From positions 1 through 34,282 of the IMG/VR virus record IMGVR_UViG_3300025652_000249: a stretch of DNA of 34,282 nucleotides; one strand, 5' to 3'. Positions within the stretch are counted from its first letter, which is position 1. Each line of letters opens with the position of its first letter. Of this stretch, positions 21,593-30,378 are shown piece by piece. The DNA is from a virus. The position numbers and the translations under genes are program-made. The notes beneath the pieces are model-generated. The model searched no databases and was not told the origin of the DNA. It saw only the letters and a list, made by a program, of their open reading frames with translations.

Positions 21593-24500
21593 TTATCCTC
21601 CCTGGTTGTTGCGGTTTTGATATTGATTATAAAAATCTAAACCTTGGCCTGCTAATCCTAAGTAACCACCAATCTTAGCGGCTGTGCTTGGATCTTGATA
21701 AGCCCCAACTTGATTAGACTGAGTACCATACCCGCTTGAGTATGTTGGCAAGTATCCAGCCAATCCGCCAAGCATTTGCTGGCCACGCTGTAATCTCATG
21801 TACGGCTCATCAGCCATCTGTGTCGCAGCAGTATACTGATTGCCATAAGCGCGATCCTGAATGCCTCGACCAGTCTGTCCAAGCCCTGCCATGGTTCCGA
21901 TCTGACCTGTAAGCATGTTGTATCCTTGCTGACCAAGTCCGGCAATACCCGCAGCGCCTCCTCGTTGTGCAGATCCACTTGCGCCGTATGCATTAAGGGC
22001 GGTCCCATACTGTTGTTGCGTCTGACCAAACATACCACTTGCTGCGCCTTGCATCCTACGCATTTGGTCTTCATAACTGCCCATGCCCATCTGTTGAGCT
22101 TGGCCGTACTGAGAGGCCATGCCTTGACCAATGTCTGCACGTTGGCCAGCAGCGCCTATTTGAGCGCCAATACCTTGCATGCCAAGCTGACCACGTTGAG
22201 CAGCAGAGCTACCGATATCTCTACCAGCTTGCATCCCAGCCTGACCTTGAGATTGAGCCGTGCTAAATGCTTGTTGACCCAACCGCGCTTGAAGTTCCGC
22301 TGTAGAGATACCCAATTGAGCGGCTTGATTGGCAATGTTTGCTTGAGCTTGCTGGCCCTGCGTACCTGTTTGGGCTCTTTGGAATGCGCCTGTTTGGCTC
22401 ATCTGTCGGCCTTGCTGAGTAGCAGCTTGACCTTGACCCGCTAGTTGAGCGCGTAACTGATCAGTGCTGATTCCAAGATTAGCGGCACGTTCTGCTAACT
22501 GAGATTGAGTTTGTGAGCCTGATATACCTAACTGAGAACGATCTAATGCTCCTCTTTGAGCCATCTGCTGTGACGACATTTCTGCTTGTTGGCTTTGACC
22601 TGATAATTGAGATCTTAATTGATCGGTACTAATGCCTAAGTTAGCTGCTCTTTCAGCAAGTTGAGCTTGATTCATTTGCCCAGTCATTCCTAACTGAGAA
22701 CGATCTAATGCTCCTCTTTGCGCCATCTGCTGTGACGACATTTCTGCTTGTTGACTTTGACCTGATAATTGAGATCTTAATTGATCGGTACTTATGCCCA
22801 AGCTTGCTGCACGTTCTCCGAGTTGAGCTTCGTTCATTCGACCTGTCATGCCAAGCTGCGCTCTATCTAATGCTCCTCTTTGCGCCATCTGTTGAGAACT
22901 GGCTTCAGATGCTTGACCTTGTTGAGCCATCTGAGATCGTAATTGATCAGTACTAATTCCAAGGTTAGCTGCTCTTTCAGCTAACTGAGATTGAGTTTGT
23001 AAGCCTGATATACCTAACTGAGAGCGATCTAAAGCTCCTCGTTGAGCCATCTGTTGTCCAGCCATTTGTGCAGCTTGACCTTGACCTTCTAATTGAGATC
23101 TAAGCTGATCAGTGCTAATACCAAGGTTTGCCGCTCGTTCAGCAAGCTGACCTTCGTTCATCTTGCTTGTCATACCAAGTTGACCGCCCTGGAATGCGCC
23201 AGACTGAGCCAGCTCTTCCGCAGATAAGCCTAAGTTTCCTGCCGCTTGTGCTGCTTGTAATTGAGTTCCTGCGCCAGCTTGGCCAAGGGATGAGGTCAGT
23301 TGTCCAAGGTTTTGCTGACGGCCTTGAGCTTGCTCAAAGGATTGCTGCGCTTGTTGCGCCGCTTGCTGATAGCCTTGAGATCTTAATTGAGCACCAGTTT
23401 TAGCCTGCTGCTGCAAGATATTTCTACCGATCTCAGCTTGCTCAATGCCGCCTCTAGATCCACCAAAAGCACCAGATTGAATGGCTTGAGCTTTTGCCTG
23501 TTGCCTCTGCTTGTTACCAAGCCTTTCAATCTCTGCCTGTTCAGCATCAATTACGTTTTGAGTATACGGATCCATAAACCTATCAATAGTAGATGGATCA
23601 AATTGAGCGCCAGTTCCTTTTAATGCAGCTATGCCTTCTTGAGCGTATTTTCTAGATGATTCGCCAGCACTTTCTAACTGTCTTCCAGCTTGAGCTGTTT
23701 GAGCCCTTGCCCTTGTTGTCGCCTCTAAAGCTCTTTGTTGAGCCGTTCCAACTTGAGAACCTATACCTCTTGAAGCTGCAGCTATCGCTGCCTCTCCCTG
23801 TCGAGCGCCTGCACCGGCTTCTTTTCCTATTTGCCCCAGCCGAGAAGATAATGTGTTGGCAGAGCTTATAGCCGCTTGTTCTGCGGTAGTTGCTTGAGCT
23901 TGTCCTCTTAATACCTCGGGTCGAACATCTCTTAAGGCGCTTTGTATTTGAGCCTCTCCTTGTCGAGCGCCTGCTCCAGCTTCTCTACCTATGGTTCCAA
24001 GCTGTGAAGAAAGACTTTTGGCAGATTGAATGGCCGCTTGCTCTGCAGCAGTTGCCTGAACTTGACCGCTCAAAACTTCTGGCCTAATCCCTCTTGAAGC
24101 TGCAGCGATAGCTGCCTCTCCCTGTCGAGCACCTGCACCAGCTTCTCTACCTATGGTTCCAAGTTGTGAAGAAAGACTTTGAGCAGAGCTTATAGCCGCT
24201 TGCTCTGCGGCAGTTGCTTGAGCTTGTCCTTTTAAGACTTCAGGTCGAACACCTCTTAAGGCAGATTGAATTTGAGATTCACCCTGCCTAGCGCCTGCTC
24301 CAGCTTCTCTACCGATAGTTCCGAGCTGTGAAGAAAGACTTTGAGCAGATTGAATAGCTGCTTGTTCTGCCGCAGTTGCTTGAGCTTGTCCTCTTAATAC
24401 TTCTGGTCGAACATCTTTTAAGGCGCTTTGTATTTGAGCCTCTCCTTGCCGAGCACCTGCACCGGCTTGGTCACCAAATCCCTGTAACTGCTTTCTTAAA

Positions 24501-25210
24501 TTTTCAGCTTCAGACTGAGCTTGACCTTCTTGGTATCGAGACTCTGTCTTCGCTTGCGATACACCAGTACCTATATTAGAAGCAGCTCGATTCATTGCCA
24601 TTTGGCCAGTGTCAGCTTGACCTCCAACCCTACCAGAGGCCATTAAAGCCATTCTCTGAGCTATCGCAGCTTCATCGGCAGAGCTTGCAGCGCCTTGTCT
24701 AATTAAATCTTCGCCTTCTCGCATACCAGCTTGAGCAAGATTAATTTGCCCGGGTATTTTTCTAGAAAGATCACCTAACTCTTGAGATGCACCTCGCATC
24801 ATTGATCGCCCTTCGGCGTCGAGAAACTGTTGCCCCATGGTTGGATCATAAGCGCCAATGCTTTGCATATACAAAGCTCGAGCTTGAGGATCTCCATAGA
24901 TACCAGCCGTTCCGGGATCGAATCCTTGCCCAGACTGACGATACATTCTTTCCGCTTCAGCAAGTTGGCCACCAAATCCACCAAGTCCTTGCGCTGCATT
25001 TCTAGCTTGTATTTCAAGCGGAGAAAGACCAGCGACTTGCTGAATCGGAATGGGAATCTGCTGGTTTATTAAACCTGGTTGATCAGGCGTTCCGAAGTAA
25101 CTCGCCAAAAGGTTCCTTGAGGTAAGCTCTACCGCAGGATCATAATACTGCTGCGAAGCACTCGGAAGAACATATGGTTGTTCCTGATCAGTTAATACTG
25201 TTTCACTCAT
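21593..25210 (-). CDS. glutamine/alanine-rich repeat protein of the virion (1205 aa)
   Basis: The protein carries two different tandem arrays, both with a 54-residue period. Array 1 (residues about 250-465, four full units and one partial) has units beginning GAGARQGE and ending SLSSQLGTIGREA. Array 2 has six units, four close ones starting AQRGALDRSQLG with NLGISTDQLRSQL in the middle. The rest is also rich in Q, A and G, and overall helical, consistent with a long fibrous or coiled-coil protein. No catalytic motif is seen. Position and size suggest an internal virion, tail or ejection component. It overlaps the 674-aa gene by four bases (ATGA). Its 54-residue units could form stacked helical hairpins; this is inference. 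Confidence 0.65.
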   Translation of the reverse strand: MSETVLTDQEQPYVLPSASQQYYDPAVELTSRNLLASYFGTPDQPGLINQQIPIPIQQVAGLSPLEIQARNAAQGLGGFGGQLAEAERMYRQSGQGFDPGTAGIYGDPQARALYMQSIGAYDPTMGQQFLDAEGRSMMRGASQELGDLSRKIPGQINLAQAGMREGEDLIRQGAASSADEAAIAQRMALMASGRVGGQADTGQMAMNRAASNIGTGVSQAKTESRYQEGQAQSEAENLRKQLQGFGDQAGAGARQGEAQIQSALKDVRPEVLRGQAQATAAEQAAIQSAQSLSSQLGTIGREAGAGARQGESQIQSALRGVRPEVLKGQAQATAAEQAAISSAQSLSSQLGTIGREAGAGARQGEAAIAAASRGIRPEVLSGQVQATAAEQAAIQSAKSLSSQLGTIGREAGAGARQGEAQIQSALRDVRPEVLRGQAQATTAEQAAISSANTLSSRLGQIGKEAGAGARQGEAAIAAASRGIGSQVGTAQQRALEATTRARAQTAQAGRQLESAGESSRKYAQEGIAALKGTGAQFDPSTIDRFMDPYTQNVIDAEQAEIERLGNKQRQQAKAQAIQSGAFGGSRGGIEQAEIGRNILQQQAKTGAQLRSQGYQQAAQQAQQSFEQAQGRQQNLGQLTSSLGQAGAGTQLQAAQAAGNLGLSAEELAQSGAFQGGQLGMTSKMNEGQLAERAANLGISTDQLRSQLEGQGQAAQMAGQQMAQRGALDRSQLGISGLQTQSQLAERAANLGISTDQLRSQMAQQGQASEASSQQMAQRGALDRAQLGMTGRMNEAQLGERAASLGISTDQLRSQLSGQSQQAEMSSQQMAQRGALDRSQLGMTGQMNQAQLAERAANLGISTDQLRSQLSGQSQQAEMSSQQMAQRGALDRSQLGISGSQTQSQLAERAANLGISTDQLRAQLAGQGQAATQQGRQMSQTGAFQRAQTGTQGQQAQANIANQAAQLGISTAELQARLGQQAFSTAQSQGQAGMQAGRDIGSSAAQRGQLGMQGIGAQIGAAGQRADIGQGMASQYGQAQQMGMGSYEDQMRRMQGAASGMFGQTQQQYGTALNAYGASGSAQRGGAAGIAGLGQQGYNMLTGQIGTMAGLGQTGRGIQDRAYGNQYTAATQMADEPYMRLQRGQQMLGGLAGYLPTYSSGYGTQSNQVGAYQDPSTAAKIGGYLGLAGQGLDFYNQYQNRNNQGG
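22237..23208 (-). repeat. 162-bp tandem repeat array 2 (54-aa units)
   Basis: About six in-frame 162-base units; the four central ones share AQRGALDR and NLGISTDQLR. The copies around 22540-22640 and 22700-22800 are almost identical at DNA level, indicating recent duplication or gene conversion. The outer units (AQSGAFQGG and SQTGAFQRA types) have diverged. Confidence 0.8.
23816..24463 (-). repeat. 162-bp tandem repeat array 1 (54-aa units)
   Basis: Four full in-frame units of 162 bases within the 1205-aa gene; a partial fifth follows toward 23.7 kb. Units differ by scattered substitutions; two forms of the segment after GARQGE alternate (AQIQSAL and AAIAAAS types), suggesting exchange between units. 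Confidence 0.8.
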
Positions 25211-27231
25211 CGTGACATCCCCGCAGCTTTTTCGCCCATCTTCTGAAGCGCATACATAGCCCGTGCGCCTTCTCGTCTTTGATCGTGTTTGCCGCCATCA
25301 GCGCCCATCATATCGCCTATTCCTCGAACTGCTTTAGCGTTAACAACAAACTCACCATCGCTTAACATGGCCGGAATGTCATCAGATCTTTCAGTGCCAG
25401 GGCCGGATATTTGTCCGTTCTTTCTTGGGAAGTCAGTAGATCCACCTGCGCTAAATCCAGCAATACTACCTAAAGATCCGATACCGCCAATCCCTAACTC
25501 GCCAAGTCCTCCCCCGCTGATTTCTGAAATAGACCTATCAAAATCTTTTTTTCGCTGCTCCCATTCTTCTAAAGCGGTTTCGTATTCTTTTTGAGAAGCC
25601 ATCTGACCTCTTCCGCTAAAAGGCGGAAAGTCAGACCGGACAGGTTTAGGATAAATGGATTCATAGTAATCGTCTGTTTGAATCTCAACATCAGAATCGA
25701 TATCGTCTCTCGGTAAGCCCGTGTCCGTATCTCCAGGGGGCGTTGTTGTGCCACCACCTGTTGTGCCACCACCTGTCGAGGGTCTTTGATAAGTTGTTAA
25801 AGGACCAGAGCTTTGCAACGGTCTGCCACCGCCATAGTTTGCATACTGCATACCCTCAAGCCCTTGGTAGTTCATGCCGTAAGGCGTGATCTCACCGGAA
25901 GGTAGAAAGCTAGAGATGCCCCTGTATCGAGAATCCATTGTTTGCAAAGGACTTGGCGCAAACCGCTCAAAGTTTGCAGGATCGTTATAAACATTCATAG
26001 CCGCATTACGAGCAGCTAACTGCAAATCTTTGGGTTGAGTTTTATCTGTCGGCATAGTTGTGCCTCCTCCAGTTTGAGTTCCAGATCTATTCCCGCCGGA
26101 AGGCAAGTCTGGAAATTGAGGTATGTATACTGGCTCGTCATTAGGGCGTTGATCGTTAGGGCCATCCCTTCGATCTATTGGGTCATTAGGAGTCCCGCCA
26201 CCTGTACCACCACCTGTCCCGCCACCTGTACCACCACCTGTACCACCACCTGTGCCACCACCCGTGCCAGTGTCTATAGGACCGGTTGTGGTGCCTCCGC
26301 CTGTACCATTATCTATAGGGCCAGTGGTCGTACCACCACCCGTGCCAGTGTCTATAGGACCGGTTGTGGTGCCTCCGCCTGTACCATTATCTATAGGGCC
26401 AGTGGTCGTACCACCGCCAGTTCCATCGCCTACTGGGTCAGGATCAGGCGTGGGTGTCGGTGTAACGGGCGTAGTAGGCGGAGGATCAGGGTCAGGCGTA
26501 GGTGTCGGTGTGGGTGTCGGTGTAGGCGTGGGTGTGCCACCACCGCGAGGATTGCCGCTACCTGGTAATGGAAACGTTGGAAATCCACCACCTGGAAAGT
26601 TAGGGATCCCGCCTATCTGAATGTTACCTTCGCCTCCAAATAATCTTCTTGCCCAAGCGGCAAGTCTTTCTAGAAAATTTGCGTCATCTTCTCCAGGCTC
26701 TTTTACCGGTCTTTCTTCGTCCTTGGTAACTGGGCTGGAGAAGTTATCAGTAACAGCAGGGTCACTTGCCTGATTATTTTGTGCGATAAAGATGCTCATC
26801 GCTTTTTGAAATTCAGAACGCTCTTCGTCGCTTATTTCGCCATCCTCATTACGATCAAAGTCGCTAATCTGAGGGCCTTCGTCAAAGTTAATATGGCTAA
26901 ATGGCATATCAACGTTCAATGGAAGTTGTCCGCTACCAGAAAACTGTGATGCGGTGGGGACGCCTAGTGTACCGCCAATGTTTCCTAAGCTTGCACCTGG
27001 CAGTCCGCCAAAAAAATTTCCCCAGTCTGAAGATCCAGCGATATCAGAAAAACTCCCAATTCTTCCAATATCGCCAGTTCGTAAAGAGCCTCCGATGGAG
27101 CCACCCCCAATTATATCGCCACCGCCAAGGTTTGCCATCATTCGACCCGAACTTAAATTTGGCGTTCCGCCAAGGTGACTACCAATATGACCACCAGCCA
27201 TCATCTTTATAGGTAACTTACGAATACTCAT
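25207..27231 (-). CDS. low-complexity virion protein with TP and GGGT repeats (674 aa)
   Basis: The N-terminus is glycine-rich (MMAGGHIGSHLGGTPNLSSG). Residues about 118-145 contain an EF-hand-like calcium loop (DFDRNEDGEISDEERSEF). A central low-complexity part has (TP)n, DPDPPP, repeated GTGGGTTTGPID units and (GGGT)n. Near the C-terminus lies ISGPGTERSDDIPAMLSDGE followed by FVVNAKAVRGIGDMMGADGG, a segment I recognise from many phage structural proteins, where its role is not settled. The protein is probably an extended linker or adhesin-like virion part next to the ejection proteins. The start follows the stop of the 111-aa gene directly. Confidence 0.65.
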   Translation of the reverse strand: MSIRKLPIKMMAGGHIGSHLGGTPNLSSGRMMANLGGGDIIGGGSIGGSLRTGDIGRIGSFSDIAGSSDWGNFFGGLPGASLGNIGGTLGVPTASQFSGSGQLPLNVDMPFSHINFDEGPQISDFDRNEDGEISDEERSEFQKAMSIFIAQNNQASDPAVTDNFSSPVTKDEERPVKEPGEDDANFLERLAAWARRLFGGEGNIQIGGIPNFPGGGFPTFPLPGSGNPRGGGTPTPTPTPTPTPTPDPDPPPTTPVTPTPTPDPDPVGDGTGGGTTTGPIDNGTGGGTTTGPIDTGTGGGTTTGPIDNGTGGGTTTGPIDTGTGGGTGGGTGGGTGGGTGGGTGGGTPNDPIDRRDGPNDQRPNDEPVYIPQFPDLPSGGNRSGTQTGGGTTMPTDKTQPKDLQLAARNAAMNVYNDPANFERFAPSPLQTMDSRYRGISSFLPSGEITPYGMNYQGLEGMQYANYGGGRPLQSSGPLTTYQRPSTGGGTTGGGTTTPPGDTDTGLPRDDIDSDVEIQTDDYYESIYPKPVRSDFPPFSGRGQMASQKEYETALEEWEQRKKDFDRSISEISGGGLGELGIGGIGSLGSIAGFSAGGSTDFPRKNGQISGPGTERSDDIPAMLSDGEFVVNAKAVRGIGDMMGADGGKHDQRREGARAMYALQKMGEKAAGMSR
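26261..26416 (-). repeat. two 78-bp direct repeats (26-aa units)
   Basis: Two near-identical 78-base units starting at 26261 and 26339 encode GTGGGTTTGPID-type segments with alternating N and T. They are flanked by shorter (GGGT)n units (about 26190-26260) and by (TP)n codons (about 26440-26535). Slippage-prone DNA. Confidence 0.8.
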
Positions 27232-27567
27232 TTAACACTTCCATCGGCGTCTTGCTTGACGCAATCTAGAGTTTGGGTTTCTCGCTGCCTTTGGAAACTG
27301 CTTCATCTGTCCAGCGGACCTCGCGCAATATGATTTTCTTCTAGCTGCTCTCTTGCCTGTAGGCTTGCTCTCTGTAACAGCGGTCTGCAATTTACTACCA
27401 GGATTAGCGCGTTTATGCGCTCTAACCCCAGCCTCTGTCATGCCAGCGCCTTCTTCCGTCTGTCGGTAATTAGGCTTACTTCCAGAAGTAGTGCGCCTAA
27501 TCGGCCTGCCTCTATTCTTCTTAGCGGCACCACCTACCCTAAAGTTTTGCACATGACGCTTAAACAT
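27232..27567 (-). CDS. small basic DUF6321-like protein (111 aa)
   Basis: 111 residues, strongly basic. The core GMTEAGVRAHKRANPGSKLQ, then AVTESKPTGKRAARRKSYC and ARSAGQMKQFPKAARNPNSR ending RRRWKC matches the DUF6321-type small proteins that I know from marine phage genomes, where the pattern GKRA-x-RRKS[FY]CAR is nearly invariant. The role is unknown; a packaged DNA-binding or head-associated protein would fit the charge. It starts at 27567, sharing a base with the end of the upstream gene, and is followed at once by the 674-aa gene. Confidence 0.7.
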   Translation of the reverse strand: MFKRHVQNFRVGGAAKKNRGRPIRRTTSGSKPNYRQTEEGAGMTEAGVRAHKRANPGSKLQTAVTESKPTGKRAARRKSYCARSAGQMKQFPKAARNPNSRLRQARRRWKC

Positions 27568-28052
27568 TAAGAATACCTTGTCTTCTTTCTTCTACCTGGC
27601 ATAACAGCACCGCAGCCTCGATGGTTGCTCTTAGTAAAGAACCCGCCATCTTTTGCGGTCCTGTACTTCTTTGTCTTATCAGCAATCTTCTTAGGCTGTG
27701 ATGAGAACTGCTTGCCAGATTTTGTGTCCTCTCTCTTAGCCTTAGTCGTTGCCGCATACTCTTGGCTCGATAGCGCCTGTCTTGCTTTCTTGGGCAAGTA
27801 CCGCTCGCCGGTAGCTTTAGGTCCCTGCGTAGACGGCTTGCCAGACTTTGTTCCCCAATCCTGCTTGCTCCACTGAGAAAGTTTGTTACTACTTTTTTTC
27901 TTCGGGCCTGAGTAAGTACCACCAGAACCTTTGTAATACTTTACAGCAAGTTGCATTGCTCGAGCAGAGTGTTTGCCACCCATCTTAGCCTTGGCTCTGG
28001 ACTTAGCTGCCGCCCACTTTGCTGGATCTTTTTTGGTTGCTGTAGCTGTCAT
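27567..28052 (-). CDS. small basic DUF5872-like protein (161 aa)
   Basis: 161 residues, lysine-rich. DPAKWAAAKSRAKAKMGGKH (9-28) with ARAMQLAVKYY, and a second part LSQWSKQDWGTKSGKPSTQ followed by ATGERYLPKKAR, resembling DUF5872-type domains seen in phages and large viruses. The C-terminus repeats the basic character (GRRKKTRYS). Probable DNA- or RNA-binding virion component; no direct evidence. The start overlaps the stop of the 38-aa ORF (TAATG). A long ORF in another frame (27560-27922) is a shadow. Confidence 0.65.
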   Translation of the reverse strand: MTATATKKDPAKWAAAKSRAKAKMGGKHSARAMQLAVKYYKGSGGTYSGPKKKSSNKLSQWSKQDWGTKSGKPSTQGPKATGERYLPKKARQALSSQEYAATTKAKREDTKSGKQFSSQPKKIADKTKKYRTAKDGGFFTKSNHRGCGAVMPGRRKKTRYS

Positions 28053-28168
28053 TAGTTTATCTTAGTTACTGGTCTTTTGTTAGGCAACATGCTAGAGAAA
28101 CCTCTAGGTTTTACATACTGAGGTGGTGGTGCTTTAACGATAGAATCAACTCTCTTTATATCATTCAT
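28052..28168 (-). CDS. very small ORF in the structural operon (38 aa)
   Basis: A 38-residue ORF (MNDIKRVDSIVKAPPPQYV to the basic end NKRPVTKIN) fills the gap between two genes exactly: its ATG overlaps the upstream stop (TAATG at 28170-28166) and its stop overlaps the next start (TAATG at 28054-28050). This double overlap is the main support for translation. No ribosome binding site of its own is obvious. Proline-rich and basic, no domain recognised. Confidence 0.55.
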   Translation of the reverse strand: MNDIKRVDSIVKAPPPQYVKPRGFSSMLPNKRPVTKIN

Positions 28169-28497
28169 TAATCAATACCCACAGTTATAGAACCATTAGT
28201 TATAACCTGAACTTCTCCAACGCCGGTAGATCCCTGTAGGCCAGCGGTCGATGGCGTTGATATGTTTACAAACTCATTGCCAGTATAGACTTGTAGGGCA
28301 TTTATACTTAGATTCCAAATGACATCGCCTGCGTTAAACTGTAATTCCGATATGCTTTGATTTGTAAACTGAGGCGTTGCGCTTGGATCATACGCATTTA
28401 AATTAAGCTCTATAAGCCTGATCGCCTTGTTAAATACATCCCTGCCAACAGTCTCAGAGTTGGCAAACGGCAGTGCCGTATTAAGTATCTTAGCCAT
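28168..28497 (-). CDS. hypothetical structural protein (109 aa)
   Basis: 109 residues. The N-terminus is helical (ETVGRDVFNKAIRLIELNLN); the second half is strand-rich and resembles short fibre or decoration proteins (DVIWNLSINALQVYTGNEFV, GEVQVITNGSITVGID). The phrase LQVYTGNEF recalls wording common in phage virion proteins that ride on fibres. It directly follows the tail protein gene (one-base overlap), so a tail accessory role is likely by position. No specific family was identified. Confidence 0.55.
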   Translation of the reverse strand: MAKILNTALPFANSETVGRDVFNKAIRLIELNLNAYDPSATPQFTNQSISELQFNAGDVIWNLSINALQVYTGNEFVNISTPSTAGLQGSTGVGEVQVITNGSITVGID

Positions 28498-30377
28498 TAT
28501 CTGCGACCATTAGGTTGTATATCTAATCGCGTTCCCCCAATCCTAAAGCCAACATCTATCTTTTGAGTATTTGTGCCATCATCATCAGATTCAAATCGAA
28601 GAGCCGCCTGTCTTGCTCTAGCTCTCATATCTATCTTGTTAGTAGTGCTTGTGAATGACGATGTCTGATCTGTTGTAAAGCTCTGCCCAGGATAGTCTCT
28701 TGTCTTGATCTGAACGTTAATCGTTTGGTCAGAACCAGATCCTTGAAACTTAACATCAGGGATAAAACGTTTAATAAACTGAAAGTCTTCACCTTCGCCT
28801 ATGTCAAAATCAGCACTCTGAACAAAAACGTTATCCATTGGCTCGCCATCCGCGTTATAGCCAATCTCATGAGAGTATAAGTACGGCGTGTCGCCATACT
28901 TACCAGCAGCAGTTGGAAGATTAAAGATACCCTCGTCCAACCAAGCTGTTCTAGATAGCTGGCCAATAGACCAAGTGTTTTCTACATAGTTAAACGTCAC
29001 ATAAAGATCAACGGCAGTGGCGCCAAGGCTGCAATAAAACCAGCTAACCTCATCAAACTGCTTGTTCAACGTACCAACAACTTGAAAAGATTGTCCTTCG
29101 TCAAGGTTATCAAAAACGTAAGAATGTACAGTGCAAGGGACGGGCTCAACAGATCCGTTATACCTGTAGAATCCTTTCTTATCCATCCAGAATATTCCAG
29201 ATGGAGAGTTAACCATTGCATTTGGTCCAATCAAACTTACGCCTTCGTTTAAAAGATTAAGGCCAAAGGTTAACGGCGGTCCAATAAACTGTAGGCTATA
29301 AAGCGCAACGTCAGTCCAGATCAAAGTTTCTTGTCTAGCTCTTACAGCGCCAATAATCTCAGATCCAGCAGAACATCTTAAAGATCCTGCTGTGTTGTCG
29401 GACCTGGGCTCCCAGTCTGAAATGTTTTCTTGGTCAGAAAATGCTACAAGTAACGGATCAATATCACCGTTTCTTATTCCAGAAACAATAGGATCTGCGC
29501 CTAATACAATAGCGTGTCGATCAACGTCAGAGATAAGAACTTGAAGTCCTTTTGTCGGCGCAAGGTTAGAGCCAGCCAAAGAGTTTAACGCCACAGCCCT
29601 AGTATTAAGTCCGTTAGACTTATCCCAATAGTAAAGTCCTCCAGCTCTTGGGCAGGCAAACAGATCTTCACCAAAGTTATCCATAGACCACAGCCGAAGC
29701 TGGTTTGCATCTGTTAAAGAGCTAGTTGAACCCCAAGTTCCAGAGCCCCATCCGCCAACACCCCAACCTGTACCGTCAACAAAGACATCTAGACCAACTG
29801 TTATTTGATACGCAGCAACAGTAGAAGATCCGCCATTACCAGTATCACTGCCATTAGCCGTGACTGTAGCGCCATCTGTGTCTTTTGCCGTGATGGTATA
29901 GGTGTTTGTCGTTGGGACTGAAACAATCTGATATTCTTGGTTTAAAACGTCTGCAATAATGTTTCCGCCTAATGACGCTGCATCTGAAAAAGTAACAAAG
30001 TCGTTTATGTTTGCGCCATGGTTTGAATCAGTGATCGTTAAGGTTGAAGAACCATTGACAGCGGCAAAGGTCGCAGCGCCTGCAGCAGAAGTCTTTCTTA
30101 TAGGGGTGATATCGTTGTAACTAGAACCTTCCTGGATGTACAGCTTGTATCGAGTTCCTAGTCCAAGAAGCTTTGTGCCGTCTAAGTCAACCCAGGCGTG
30201 TAGCTTTCTGCCAGTTCCTTCATAAGAGACAGATATATATTTTTCCCAACCGCCTATCTTTTCAGCAAATCCTTTTCTAAACCTAACAAGATTGCCATCA
30301 AACCAGCCTCCTTCCGCAGTGTAGCTAGTTCCCTGCTTGTTTATACCTGGATTAAATATAAATTTTTGTAAAGGCAT
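28497..30377 (-). CDS. tail protein resembling P22 gp10-type DNA-stabilisation / hub protein (626 aa)
   Basis: 626 residues. The N-terminus (FNPGINKQGTSYTAEGGWFD, then NLVRFRKGFAEKIGGWEKY) is a hallmark of podovirus tail-tube or packaged-DNA-stabilisation proteins of the P22 gp10 type and their marine relatives, which describe the protein's start as GI-x-x-x-x-T and W-x-D-G-x-x-VRFR-x-G. A middle insertion looks immunoglobulin-like (ITDSNHGANINDFVTFSDAA, then TYTITAKDTDG, about 120-185). The rest is a strand-rich beta-propeller-like body with repeated tryptophans. In P22 the protein plugs the portal channel and links the tail. It starts two bases after the lysozyme stop. Confidence 0.65.
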   Translation of the reverse strand: MPLQKFIFNPGINKQGTSYTAEGGWFDGNLVRFRKGFAEKIGGWEKYISVSYEGTGRKLHAWVDLDGTKLLGLGTRYKLYIQEGSSYNDITPIRKTSAAGAATFAAVNGSSTLTITDSNHGANINDFVTFSDAASLGGNIIADVLNQEYQIVSVPTTNTYTITAKDTDGATVTANGSDTGNGGSSTVAAYQITVGLDVFVDGTGWGVGGWGSGTWGSTSSLTDANQLRLWSMDNFGEDLFACPRAGGLYYWDKSNGLNTRAVALNSLAGSNLAPTKGLQVLISDVDRHAIVLGADPIVSGIRNGDIDPLLVAFSDQENISDWEPRSDNTAGSLRCSAGSEIIGAVRARQETLIWTDVALYSLQFIGPPLTFGLNLLNEGVSLIGPNAMVNSPSGIFWMDKKGFYRYNGSVEPVPCTVHSYVFDNLDEGQSFQVVGTLNKQFDEVSWFYCSLGATAVDLYVTFNYVENTWSIGQLSRTAWLDEGIFNLPTAAGKYGDTPYLYSHEIGYNADGEPMDNVFVQSADFDIGEGEDFQFIKRFIPDVKFQGSGSDQTINVQIKTRDYPGQSFTTDQTSSFTSTTNKIDMRARARQAALRFESDDDGTNTQKIDVGFRIGGTRLDIQPNGRR

Positions 30378-30378
30378 T

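Noticed and set aside
22237-24463. CRISPR-like repeat arrays
   Set aside because: The 162-bp repeats are in frame within a coding sequence and have no unique spacers between short identical repeats.
26035-26568. 177-codon forward ORF rich in threonine and cysteine
   Set aside because: It is the antisense reading of the TP/GGGT repeats of the 674-aa gene; repeat DNA keeps several frames open.
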